Positions 31,023-44,018 of a stretch of DNA of 64,000 bases are shown piece by piece. Below the pieces are notes generated by a model. That model was not told the DNA's origin, ran no database searches, and was given only the letters and a program-made list of their open reading frames with translations. The stretch is from the NCBI GenBank assembly GCA_018873225.1, contig JAEILZ010000001.1, positions 4,588,001 to 4,652,000 of the forward strand. Direction: 5' to 3'. A program made the position numbers and the translations under genes. How positions within the stretch are numbered: the first letter of the stretch is position 1; every line of letters starts with the position of its first letter. This stretch comes from [Phialemoniopsis] sp. UDSM-2020. Taxonomy: Eukaryota; Ascomycota; Sordariomycetes; Thyridiales; Thyridiaceae.

Positions 31023-34000
31023 TGCACCGGATACAAAACGTCACGACCATAAGCCGCGTAGCACGCTGCGGCGAAGGAAGGTATGACCGGGCGTTGTGCT
31101 ATCATTTTCCCAAGCGATCATCATGCACCGTGTAACCTTGGATGCACCGAGCCGATGAAGTGTGGCTGTATATGGTGGTCTAGCTTGTCACAGCTTACTT
31201 GTCATGTTGCAGCAAGATGATAAGCCGGGGTCCGAGAAACGGTATCTGAAGTATCTGAGAAGATTGAGGCTTATATGAAAAGCTTTATAGCCGTGTCTAA
31301 TGCCTTTCCGGTACCAACCGGCACCCCACACGGCGGTCCGACATGCTCCTCCGGATATGGAGACCTGGCTCTCATGTCTGGAGAAGTTACACGAAACAAG
31401 CGGCGCATGCAGGACGCTCCCAGATCCATCAACCACCGGTACGCTATTCACGGACCCGATCTAAGAAGCTGCGCAACATCCCACTTCTGCCTGCTTCCCA
31501 AACGTCCGGGTGCAACCGAAGCCGAGATGGACAAACCTGGGGAAGAGAGTTCATTACATCATCGTCACAGGCGTCATAGAAGCTTGTGGTTCAATGACAG
31601 CTCTCGTATTATCTGAATGTGGTGCGTCAACATGCTCGCCAACCAGCAAGTTCACCAAAACAGTCCAGTTTTCGACAGAGCTTGTTTGTGGGAGAGTCGC
31701 TCGCCGCGCGTGCACGGACCATACGCGAGATGTTGACGACTGGGCGGATGACACAAGGGTGAGCGCCCAGTCACAATCAAGAGAGCTTGAGTGGGGACTG
31801 ATGGAGCTCAAGCTCAATCAAGCGTGTAGTTATCCGACGCGTTTCGCCGTGTCAGGTGTAGAGTGCCCTCGTCGCCGGCTGACAAAGCCTACCACCAAGC
31901 ATTCACTGGGGTGCTGCTCAGTCTCGTGAGATTCAAGATGGATCACATTGGTCGCGTTGAGCGGTGTGCGGCGTAGAGTCATATGTGTAAAGCTTGGGAG
32001 TCTGCTACGCGCATCGCAGATCACGGACTTCTTAGTTGGGGAAGCTTTGACCACAGCGAAGCTCTCGAATAGACGAGGAGCATGAGCAAAACACGATATT
32101 ACAGCCAAATCTACAGATGTAGTCGCAGTAGACACATGGGAAAATGGGCGCGCCCAGTGTGGTGGGGGATGCCCAGCTCTCCGAACCAGAGCTTGGGGGT
32201 TGCAGCTCCTGCGTCGAACCAGATCAGACTCGCAACGGTCCAGGACTATGGAGAGGCGCGAGGGAAAAGAGAGGAAACAGATGCAAGTGCGGGTGCGAGC
32301 GGGCGTGCAGGCAAGGGGGCAGGTTTTGTGGCACGCTAACTCTAATCAAGAGAGGGAGTGATTGTGCGGGAAAATCAGAGGAGGAGAGGGGGCAGCCAAA
32401 TCAGACAAGAAAATAAAAAAACGAAAAAAGAGCAGAATCACACACAGGTACGTCTGACCGTGCGAGGTACATTGGTGCTATGGCGGGTGTCTCTTAGGAG
32501 GTACCGCACGGTCGGTGACGCGAGAGCTCGAGGTACTTGACTGTGGGTACATGGCGCTTTCGTAGCGGTACATGTCTGGACCGAGTCAGGGTACATGCCA
32601 GCCCCGCCGGCGTCTTGTACCTTTTTTGTGCGAGCTTCCGCCTGCCCTCGGTCGTGTTAGGGAGCTGTTGCTGACCAGTCACTTGGACAAGAGGGCATAT
32701 CGCGAGGAATGGCTTGTTTGCTGCGTCCTGCGAACATGCCAGTAGGAGCAAGAGTTTCCAAGGAGACCGCGCTATTCGTAGAGAGAGATGGCTAGACGTG
32801 CGTACCCTGATGACCAGGAAAACCTGCAACGGGTGCTGCAGTCAAGTTCTCCCAAGCGACGTGAGGAGCACTCACGGAGTTAGATGTGATACGCCATTGG
32901 GCTGATGTTGGTGCTCTAATAGTCAAATGATGTTACGGCTCGATGAAGTGCGATGTAAGCATGGTGGTACTACGAAACCATCAGAGGTCCGTGATGGTTG
33001 CTCTTGAGCTTCGACTTGAGATGGACTGGACATCATTGCCGAGATCAATCCGTCCTGACGAGCTTGTCATGCGTCTCTTATTACAGTAACTCCTTTGGTT
33101 GCTGGGCAATTGACGGTGATATCTCCATATTGAGTTCATCACTGTCGAAGGAAAGCCCTCACAGGCATGCTATACCACCTTGGTGCTTTGTCTATCGTAC
33201 CTTGCAGATCGATCTGTCGGAATCCGTGGAAACGAGCACGCCTGCCTCTGTTGGATTGATCGGCTCCTTGGGAATTGGGAGAGCAACGGCCGGACCGGAC
33301 CAAGGAGGAGGTGGTCTCGGTGGTATCGAATGTAAACAAGCCCAAGTCCCTGTGACGCGCAGCAATTGTCTGAGACGCTCAGGATGGCTGTAGTGCGTCA
33401 GCGTCGGAGGCACTGGCTGCGCTAGATAAGGTACGAAAGGTACCAGAGTGACCAAACAAGGCCGGCCAGGTACTTGCAACCGGCTTGGAGGGGAGCGTTT
33501 GCTTGGGGTGCAGGGTGTAGGCAATCGCCCTCTGTGGGAGGGTGCAGGTATTGAGAGCAGCTGGGCGGAGGCTACGAGCCAGCAGCGCCGGGCGCACTGA
33601 TTGACTGGATGGCCTATGCGACGGGGCACAGCCTGTCTAAGAATGCGTGAGCGTGGGCGTGGAGTGCGGAGAAGTGATGTGCACCGATTGAAGAGCAGGG
33701 CAATGGGAGCTTCGGAGACGCTGGGCAGACGCAGCAGTCTTGGGCTGGCGCATGTACCGGGGTACTACGGTGGGAGGCCCTGGCCAGTACATTGGTGGAG
33801 AGGAGTGTCGCCAGAGTGGTACATGGACTGCGTAGGCACCGTTTAGCCTGTTGTGAGGGCGCTGCTCAGTCCTCCAGATCACACACTCCCTTTCCGCTAA
33901 GATCAGTCCGGCATACGGTAGGTGAGAATGGAGGAGTCTTTTTTTGAGGTGGCTGGGATGAAGGGAGATGGGTTTCGGGAGTGTGCACACAGTCTCCCTT

Positions 34001-35636
34001 TCCTTGCTGCTACGTTGGAGGTACCGCAGGCTCGCTCCCATCCACATGCCCATCCACATGTGTGCTTGCTGCCATGCGCCGAGCTGCTCACTCAACGGCC
34101 TTGCGGTCGAGGTCAACGCCGGTATGGTTAGTTTTAGTTGTGAAGCACCGTTACTGCTGCAGGATCCCAACGGTGCAGTACGCTCCAAACCACGGTCTGG
34201 TAGCTTCTGTTTTTGCAGGGCAAAACAAACGCAGAGCGTAGTCCGGAGGTAGGTATGTACTTAGTAGTTGTACATCTATGGATAGGTATGGTGTGGGAGT
34301 AATTCCCACAACCAAGACTGGCATGCTGTGCTTGAACGTAAGAGTGAGGTGGGTGGATGGCCTTGGTGTTTCGCTCTTGTGTTGGTGTGTGGTGCGTGGG
34401 TACGTGGGTGCGTGTGTGCGCGCAGTCGTGACTGGCACTGGCTAGAATTAGATCATCGTCCCGCGGCTGCTAGGATCCCTTTTTGGTGGTGAAATCAAGA
34501 CGACACAGGTAAAGCGCCGTCGCGGGCTGGCTGTTGCCCTCTGCCAAAGTTCTAGGCGTTGCTTCCCCCCCCCAGTAGTACCTACTCCGTTGCTCAGCGC
34601 TACTACCACTACACCCCCTCTCCTTTGACCCAGACCAGGCAAAGTCACTCTCGCCCACCCCTACCAAGTACATACAGTGTGCCCCAGCGAAAAGGTGCCG
34701 TTTGGCCTGCTTTGGTCTCTTGGTCCCAGTCTCCCCTCCCAGCTTGAATCAGCTCGACCCGCCCATAGTAAAAAGGCAGAGCCAGTCCCTCCCCCCATAC
34801 AAATTTCCTCTGCCTCTCCTTCTTCCTCCACCAAATCTTCCATACAAATCTCCCATACAAAATCGCAGCCTTTTTGTCGCGACACCGCAAATTCACATAC
34901 AAACGTGAGTACCTCATTGCGCACTCCCCCCACTGCCATTGCCAAGTCACCCTGCCCAAATACCCTCTCCCCATCTATGCTCAATACCCAAATTCCCACC
35001 TCACCGACGCGACTCGTTTGGCCCTTTGAGAGATCCCCATCTGGGCGATTTTTTACCGTCCCATTGGGCCACTTGAAGCTTCGATCTGGTGCACGAACCC
35101 GCCCAACCTGGTCAAACACGCCTCTACCTCAGCACAGAGAGCACCGGCCATTTCGCCTTCACCTTATCGCCATCGCCAATTGACGCGACGTCGACAATCG
35201 CTCAACCACGATTGCGCGCAACTGCACAAAATCAACACCACTGCCCAGTCATAGCGAAAAGTGTCTCTAGGTACGCATATCGGTCTAATTGGATCGATTT
35301 CGTGGTCTTGGACGTTTGCATCGCTCGCTGGCGGCCGCAATTGCAATTGCGACACAACTTGGATCACTACCACAACAGAGTCAACACCACGACTGGCAGT
35401 CGCGTCGCTGCGCACCTACCCTCGCGACAAGCTTCTACTGGACCTGGGCTCACCCTCACTCTCACCTTTTCCGGTCCGCGCACCACAACCACCACTTCAC
35501 TTCACCTCAACCACACTACCACGGCGTCTTTTCTTTGATCATCCTCCACTATCTATCATTCATCAAGCACTTGGATCAAAGGCATTCGCCTCGACTGCAA
35601 CCTTTCAACTGACACCACTCAACAACAGTTTTCATC
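31023..35636. other. Long region without a recognisable gene (4.6 kb)
   Basis: Every open frame here is short and looks non-coding on both strands. Between about 32440 and 34300 the pentamer GGTAC and its complement recur unusually often, with one imperfect hairpin at 32456-32513. From about 34560 to 35636 the sequence is C/T- and CA-rich without G runs, which fits the core promoter and long 5' leader of a highly expressed gene (NHP6). A GTGAGTAC at 34905 could be a leader-intron donor. An unannotated non-coding RNA or decayed element cannot be excluded. Confidence 0.55.
32456..32513. repeat. Imperfect inverted repeat
   Basis: Left arm GACCGTGCGAGGTAC (32456-32470). Right arm GTACCGCACGGTC (32501-32513), whose reverse complement equals the left arm except for a missing AG. 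The loop is 30 bases. Confidence 0.7.
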
Positions 35637-36109
35637 ATGCCCAAGGCCGCAGCTAAGACGAAGACCACCGGCAAGGTCGAGAAGCGCCGTGGCAAGAAGG
35701 GTAAGCTTTCACTTGACCCATAACTGATGTGAGGCATGACTGACGCTGTATCAATAGACCCCAACGCCCCCAAGCGTGGTCTGTCCGCCTACATGTTCTT
35801 CGCCAACGAGCAGCGTGAGAACGTCCGCGAGGAGAATCCCGGCGTTACTTTCGGTACGTCGAACTCTACGTGATTTACCATCTACCTCATTCATGTACTA
35901 ACTGCCAAACAGGCCAGGTCGGCAAGATCCTCGGTGAGCGCTGGAAGGCTCTGACCGAGAAGCAGCGTGGCCCTTACGAGGCCAAGGCTGCTGCTGACAA
36001 GAAGCGCTACGAGGACGAGAAGCAGGCCTACAACGTGAGTGATGCATAAACATGTCCACTATGTATGATCTGTCGCATTTGCTAACTACAACGGTCAATC
36101 TAGAGCTAA
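35637..36109 (+). CDS. NHP6: Non-histone chromosomal protein 6 (HMG-box)
   Basis: Four exons (35637-35700, 35758-35853, 35913-36034, 36104-36109) give 95 residues. The introns use GTAAGC, GTACGT and GTGAGT donors and TAG/CAG acceptors. The last exon is only six bases (one Ser codon plus TAA). A Lys-rich N-terminal arm (K-A-A-A-K-T-K) leads into a single HMG box: [18 protein letters not shown], then [10 protein letters not shown], then P-Y-E-A-K-A and K-K-R-Y-E-D-E-K. This is the DNA-bending chromatin protein NHP6, which works with FACT (Spt16/Pob3) in nucleosome reorganisation in the nucleus. The long pyrimidine-rich leader upstream is typical of strongly transcribed fungal genes. The identification is firm. 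Confidence 0.95.
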
Positions 36110-38437
36110 ATCATGACCTCTCATGATCACTGTTGTCTCTGCTTTTTTTCTTATCTCGGGATTGGTGTTATGAGGGCCACGGGAACCTCTTGCGAGGATT
36201 TCTATTGCAATGAATTTTCTGGGTTGCTGGGATCCCAAGGCGTGGCTATGGAGCCTGAGGGCCGTCACCAACGACTAACGCCTACTAACCGGGCGGATTT
36301 TCACGCACTTGTACACTAGGGAGGGGACAAGGTTCTTTACGAATGGAGAGTAAACGTCCGAACTGCGATTCTATCTGCTGCATGTGCTTATGATATGATA
36401 TGCCTCGTAGTCAACTGTGTGGATGTGTACGTGGTGTAGTCGGCACCAACAACGATGTCCATGCTGTACCTCGGTATCTAGCCTCTCATGGATGCCTTAG
36501 GTAACTGCAATCAGCGATTAGGTATCAGGTATCAGATCTTGTAAGCGCAAGCCACATAGGACATCTTGCAACAGGCAAAGCAAATGATTACGGTATCAGT
36601 CGTCAAGTTCTTAACCCAGCACATGCGACAGAGAACTACCCGGACGCCCGCACTATATTAGGTAGTCAAGATTTGATGTGCTGTTCGCTACCCCATCTCG
36701 CATGGAGCTCGTCTTCCCATGCCGGTAACATCGGTCGGTCGCGTCGTGGCCTGCCACCCATCTCCCATCTCACATCCACTTCCCCGATGCTTTGATGTCT
36801 CACGGAGCGACGAGTTCTTACGGCCGGTGGCATGAGCAGAGTAACAACACTCGCTCACCACTCGTATACGGGCGCTGGTGTCTGGGCTTAGTACCACCGA
36901 CCTCGCAGCTAACCGTTCCTTTCTGTTGTCTGGTCCGGGAGAAACGTCCTCTTAATCAGCTGCGGACGCTAACAACGGCTCTTCTACATTCCCTACAGCC
37001 CTACCAATTTCCAGCTCGAGGCCGGATCTGGTCACTTCTCGCTTGCGAGACTAGCCCAGTCGAGATGGCATGTCTCGAGTACTCGTACATCCCTTCAGCT
37101 CTCCATGGACTTCAATCAGATGGTTCTAGTCGTATCGCGCTCAAGGACAGTGGCCCGACCACATGGGTTTCCGTGACGGCGGAAGCAGGCCTGGCATACG
37201 TGAGAGAGAGAGAGATTCTTCGACGGGTAGTGGCCTGCAGCACAATCTCATGCATATCCTCACCAATGCCACTTGGTCTGACCCCAGGCCAATATGCACG
37301 AGCGGGAGGCGATCCTCGGTCCAATTCGCCCACAACGGCCGTCCTAATGCACGCCGCTGCTTCCAACGTGGTGTTCGCCTGGCTTCGTGGCAGCCGCTGA
37401 GTCCTCGACAGTCCGAGTCTGTCTGCAAGAGCTAGCGACTCCCCATCTCTCTTCTTCATTTTCTGGCGTGCGTGTTTGGCTGGGGTTTCCACCTTCTTCC
37501 CCAGTCGACCCTTGTGCGATTTTCCGCGGGAGCAGCGAGTTGCTGCAGCCCCGTGCATTGGTGTCGATGAGTCTTGGGTCACCCGAGGTGGGTCGATGTG
37601 CCCAAGATGTTAAGTCTTCTCTCATTTTCTTTGCTGGCATGCTGCATGTCGTGTCTTCTTTATTACTCATCTGTTTCAATTTTCAAACTCTTCTCCTTTT
37701 CTCTAATTTCTTCATCTCGACCACACCGGCAATGATCGTTGAAGCAAGCGCGTTGGATGAGGGGGTTGAGGGATAGCCGATGCAGGGAAACGGTTGTGAA
37801 CAGTAGATGAGTCCAACCACACAAGGTGAGTACGATCGCAGGAGCCGACGGGATACACGGGACACGAACCCACCCGGGCATGACGCTGCCCCGGTTTGCC
37901 AGAGCGTGCGAGAATTGGCCAGTGCCACAGGAGGGTCTGGCGTGCGTGTAAACCGTGGCGTCACTGCTATTTGTTGTTTGCTTCATGCTGATCGGTGGAT
38001 GAGGTCGACCAGTCGACAATTCTCCGTTGTCATTGCGACTGCAAACGACTTTCCCAATCACCGGCGGGTCGTGAGCATACGACAATACACTGCTCGCTGA
38101 TCACAAGATATGCTCATCACTACAAATGCCCTGCGACATGCCACCCTTTGTCCAGACATCCAGCAACATGCGACATTAGCACCCTTTGCCTATTGATCAA
38201 CCCTACCTTTCAAGTTATCTGTTACTCCCACAGAGGAACAAAAGAGCCCTAACAGCCAAGTTTGAGCTCTGCCCGCTTACAGCTCTCGATACGATGAAGT
38301 AACGGCAGCGACATCAGCAGATATCCAGCATTCAGCTCAAAACCCTACCAAAAGCAGGAAAAAACAACCTCGATCTAGCCCGAGACGATACGTATAACAA
38401 AGTGCTGTTCAGAAGAAAACCAGTCTAGTACTGCAGG
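36110..38437. other. Region without a recognisable gene (2.3 kb)
   Basis: It holds the NHP6 3' flank, then mixed-composition sequence. A 202-codon frame at 36792-37400 and an antisense 156-codon frame at 37112-37582 overlap each other. Neither shows family character. A GA dinucleotide run lies at 37201-37214. The last 200 bases are an A-rich leader for the next gene. Confidence 0.5.
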
Positions 38438-39910
38438 ATGGACTACCTCAACGCTTCGGTTGGCCCAGCCAACATGGAACTGCTTCATGGGTGCTGCCGC
38501 GAGGCTGCGCGAGCCGACCTCGTGGCCATAGGTCTTCAGGGACTTCGAGACTCCATATCGGAACCGCTACGTCCCATGATGGGCACACTAATAGAAGAGA
38601 TCCGGAGGTCGGGACGGCTCTTGCGTGACCTTGCCGACAAAGCCCAGTTACATGTCTCGCGGATCTCGGTAATGCTTAATTACCTCAACATTATTCTGCC
38701 ATGCTTTTCGAAAACCTTGCGGGATATCACATCTTACTACGAGAACAAGACTATATCGCGCGAGAACCGCTGGCGCAAGATGTACCATGAGATGAGCAAG
38801 GAGGCATCGAATCTCCAGCTACCCCAGCGTTTCATACTCTATAACCACTTCCTAGACCAGCTTGGACACCTGCTGGCACGATCGCCCGAATTCGATCCAA
38901 ACACCCTCGAGCTCCTCCAGTCCCAGATCCTCAAGCTCCGCGACAAGCGCGGCATCCCCCCGCCAGCCGCTCAGTCGAGCCTCGTCGTGATCCCGCCGAC
39001 CAGCCTCGTCCTCCCCTTCACCCCGGAGCGGCCCATCCACTGGGCCGAGGACATCTTCTCGCGGCCCCTCGCCTCGCGCACGCCCCTCAAGCACCTCAAG
39101 CCCTCCGAGACCTTCCGTCCCTTCTCGGCCGTCGGCGAGCTCAACATGCCGCGCAACCTGCAGATCCTCTTCAAGCGGCCCTTTGACAACGACCGCATAT
39201 CGGTCACGTTCTTTCTCGACAGCAGCGACAACTCGGCCTACCTCTTCGCGCGCTCGCTGCACTACGGCACGCCCTGGTTCTCTCTTAAGGGCGCGCACGA
39301 GCTGTGCATCTCGCGCGAGGGGTCCGCCCTGCTGCTCAAGCGCTGGTCGAGCAGCATGCAGCGCAGCACGCCGTGGGCCGTACTGTACTTCATCACTTGG
39401 GAGGAGATGGTCCTCTTCCACTGCGCCTTCGTCGCGCTCAAGCGCAACTCCCTGAGGGCAGGCGACTTACACCCCGAAGAATTCAAGCTCGAGGGCGAGA
39501 AGCGCCTGTTCCAGGCGCGCATCACCGACGACGGGTACGAGCACTCGCTCATCGTGTACCGCGACCAAGAGTCCCGGGGACTACGCCTGCACGCCGCCAT
39601 CTGGGACGGTGACCTGCGGCGCTGCCCCGTGTGGACGGCCTTCATCACGCACCAGAGCCAGAGCGCGAGCTGGATCGTGTCCCGCGGGAAACACAAGGTG
39701 CTCCTGCAGGATGTGCAGCTGTACGTCTTTTGCGGGGACTACCGGCAGGAGCGCATGCGCCGTAACAAGGCTGGCGCTTTTGAGCTGTACTTCCAGAGCG
39801 AGGAGGCCGCCGCGCGGTTCAAGGAGGTGTTTGATCCCTTTGTGTCGGTTGCGTCGAGCGAGGCTACGGGCGCTCAGGGGGGTGCTGGGGGTGAAGGAGG
39901 AGGTGAATGA
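38438..39910 (+). CDS. Uncharacterised fungal protein
   Basis: A single exon of 490 residues. I do not recognise a family. About the first 180 residues are predicted helical and contain R-R-S-G-R-L-L-R-D-L, V-M-L-N-Y-L-N-I-I-L-P and R-W-R-K-M-Y-H-E-M. A Pro-rich spacer follows. The C-terminal half is rich in aromatic residues and short strands (I-L-F-K-R-P-F-D-N-D-R, V-T-F-F-L-D, W-F-S-L-K-G-A, A-V-L-Y-F-I-T-W-E-E, H-S-L-I-V-Y-R-D-Q-E-S), which could be one or two beta-sandwich or PH-like folds. It ends in a Gly-rich tail. There is no signal peptide, membrane helix or catalytic motif. GC content rises strongly from about 38880 to the end, compared with the first 450 bases. The start is the first ATG after an A-rich leader. 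Confidence 0.75.
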   Translation: MDYLNASVGPANMELLHGCCREAARADLVAIGLQGLRDSISEPLRPMMGTLIEEIRRSGRLLRDLADKAQLHVSRISVMLNYLNIILPCFSKTLRDITSYYENKTISRENRWRKMYHEMSKEASNLQLPQRFILYNHFLDQLGHLLARSPEFDPNTLELLQSQILKLRDKRGIPPPAAQSSLVVIPPTSLVLPFTPERPIHWAEDIFSRPLASRTPLKHLKPSETFRPFSAVGELNMPRNLQILFKRPFDNDRISVTFFLDSSDNSAYLFARSLHYGTPWFSLKGAHELCISREGSALLLKRWSSSMQRSTPWAVLYFITWEEMVLFHCAFVALKRNSLRAGDLHPEEFKLEGEKRLFQARITDDGYEHSLIVYRDQESRGLRLHAAIWDGDLRRCPVWTAFITHQSQSASWIVSRGKHKVLLQDVQLYVFCGDYRQERMRRNKAGAFELYFQSEEAAARFKEVFDPFVSVASSEATGAQGGAGGEGGGE

Positions 39911-40560
39911 TAGGAGATCAGGAGAGGAGGGCGATGTGAGATTTCAAACTTTGATGGAGGCATGTGGTGGTATGTACCATGTGATTGACTGTGCTGTGTC
40001 CTCCTCCTCGATTCTGCATTTCTTCTGGCTTTCGATCTCATTTCCATCTTCTTGCCATTTCTGCTCTTTGCTCTTCTTCAAAGTCTCATGTACTACGTTG
40101 TTGTACGCCAATTTGGCTCGTGATCCTGTTTTAGCTTCCCTTCCTTCCTTTTTCCTCCTCCACAGGTCCTTTTCGGCGAAGAAGAACGGGTAACTCAGCG
40201 CCCAGAACGGTCACGCAGACCTGCCAAGATACCCAGTCCTGTTCGTCTTTTTCACGATGCAGTATTCATCCTTTACCTGTTCTATTTTCTTTGCTGTTGT
40301 TCTTGGTCTATGCCATGCCCTTTACGATCTGAATGAGATGTTATGATAATGTATGTACGACCGACACGATAGCAACGAATATGAGAACACTGCTTTCAAT
40401 CTTTGCGAGGCTTTTCCACAGGATGTCTTGGAATAATTACTATTTGTTTTTATGCATATCTCAGAAGGCTTGTGTGTGTAAAAGAAGCGCGGAGACTCGT
40501 CAACCAGTCTCACTTCCCTTCCTTCCTCTCATTTTCTTCATTCCGCTTTTACCTTCTTCT
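39911..40560. other. Convergent 3' intergenic region
   Basis: T-rich 3' flanks of two convergent genes. No gene was recognised. Confidence 0.6.
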
Positions 40561-42519
<1,959 letters not shown>

Positions 42520-43388
42520 TCTGTGTTCCTGATGAGGAGAACAAGTTTAAGAGTGGTCGAAAAGAGTGAAAATAAGGTAGTTTGGAAACAATTCACGATG
42601 AAAATAGAAGAGAGTAAGTGGGTTAAAACAGAAGCGGCCTGTTTTTTGAGGAATTGAAGGTGGCGGTCTCGATGAATGCCGGAGTCTGGACTACGAGTTG
42701 GCCCAGCAAAAAGCCCTCTTCGAGCTTGCAGTTCTGGTTCAGGTGGTGTGGTTTGGAGCTGCGATTTCACAGGCTATCGCTTGACTGTTGAACAAGCTTC
42801 GAGCTCCATTCGACGAGGTACTTGCGGCGGGAGGAGGGGTCACATCATGACCTCATTCCCACCAACTTGCCCAAAGCTCCAAAAGTAGATTCTGATGAAT
42901 GGTACTTACAGCATCCCGTACCCGATAACCTTATCTAAAGTATCCGTTCTGATAAGGTACTTACTATGATATCACCCCACCAAGCACTCAATGGCTCTCG
43001 GAGGCGGCTCAAGTACCTCAAGTCTCCCATCCAACTCTGGTCTGGACCTTCCTGTCAGAGTAGAGACAACCCGGTCCCTGGGAAATTTATATATTCCATG
43101 TTACCAAAGGAAATGAAGCTCAATTCCTATGAAAGGTCATTAACACATTGGCAGGGTTCCATCGACCTTGCAAGCATGATTTGCTTTCTCGCGAGAGTCG
43201 CAGAACCTGCACCATCATGAGGTTTCTTCATACATCGACACCATCTTGTAAAACAATACTAATGGCTGGCTATGAGCTATCTTGAACGTGATATCACGCT
43301 GGGAATAATGAAGTAATGTACAATTCACTTGCTCATTGCGGAAGCCCACGATGCAGAGCTGGTCGAGCTCTTAGACCCGAGACCTGTT
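42520..43388. promoter_or_regulatory. Intergenic region upstream of phosphoglucomutase
   Basis: About 870 bases between the phosphoglucomutase start and the REX2 stop. It contains an inverted GATA pair at 42928-42958 and two copies of GGTACTTAC nearby. No gene was recognised. Confidence 0.55.
42928..42958. promoter_or_regulatory. Inverted pair of GATA-type sites
   Basis: ACCTTATC (42928-42935) and GATAAGGT (42951-42958) are exact reverse complements separated by 15 bases. Each contains the GATA core recognised by fungal GATA factors (AreA/SREA/WC type). Function is inferred from the motif alone. Confidence 0.4.
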
Positions 43389-44018
43389 TCAAGCAACACC
43401 CCTCCCTGAGAAGATAGCCTCCTTGTAATACCTCGCCTCGGCGATGCTCTCCAGAATGTCCTCCCGCGCCCGGTGCTTCCCCTGCTTCCCCGGCGCCCCG
43501 GCCGCCGCGTGCGGGGCCCACCGCCGCGCCGCCTCCTTGAGACTGCTCACGTCGAGGATCCGGTAGTGCAGGTGCGCGAGCACGCGGTCGTACGGCGTCT
43601 TGTGCAGGAACCCCCTGTCGGCGTGCACGCTGTTGCCCGCGAGCAGGGCCGTCCTGGCCTGGGGCACGTACTTCTTGACGTAGGCTAGTAGCTCGTCGGC
43701 CGCCTGCTCGGGCGTGACCGTCGAGGCGACGACGGACGCGGTCAGGCCGCTGGCGCCGTGGACGCGCGTGCACCACTCGTCCATCTGCGCCATGCGCTGG
43801 GCTGGTTGGTGCACCACGGTGCCCCAGCCGGCCTCGTCGAGGAGGTTTAGGTTGCCGTCGGTGATGAGGCAGAAGATCTCGATGATCTCCTCCTTGTCTG
43901 GGTCCAGGCCCGTCATCTGGAGGTGGGTGACAAGTGTCAATTAGGAGGCGCGAACTAGGGCGCATGTGCAGCTTACCTCGCAGTCAATCCATACTAGGGG
44001 CAGGTCGTTGGCCGACAT
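43389..44018 (-). CDS. REX2: Oligoribonuclease (DEDDh 3'-5' exonuclease)
   Basis: Exons 43977-44018 and 43389-43916 (intron 43917-43976, GTAAGC and CCAG) give 189 residues. Joining gives W-I-D-C-E-M-T-G-L-D, the exonuclease motif I with catalytic Asp12 and Glu14. Motif II is in G-N-S-V-H-A-D-R, and motif III is the C-terminal H-R-A-R-E-D, matching the DEDDh pattern H-x-A-x-x-D. The enzyme degrades 2-5 nt RNA fragments to mononucleotides. In yeast REX2 (YNT20) it acts in mitochondria and in snRNA/5S processing. The present start has only nine residues before motif I and shows no presequence. The upstream sequence has an in-frame stop close by, so an import signal would need another exon or a non-mitochondrial form. 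Confidence 0.93.

Noticed and set aside
36792..37582. Two overlapping antisense frames (202 and 156 codons)
   Set aside because: Neither has a recognisable domain, a plausible splice structure or a promoter-like leader. Reported only as part of the gene-poor region.
37840..37950. tRNA-like element on the minus strand (GGTTCGTGTCCC)
   Set aside because: A weak T arm can be drawn, but no matching acceptor stem or proper anticodon loop is present about 70 bases away.
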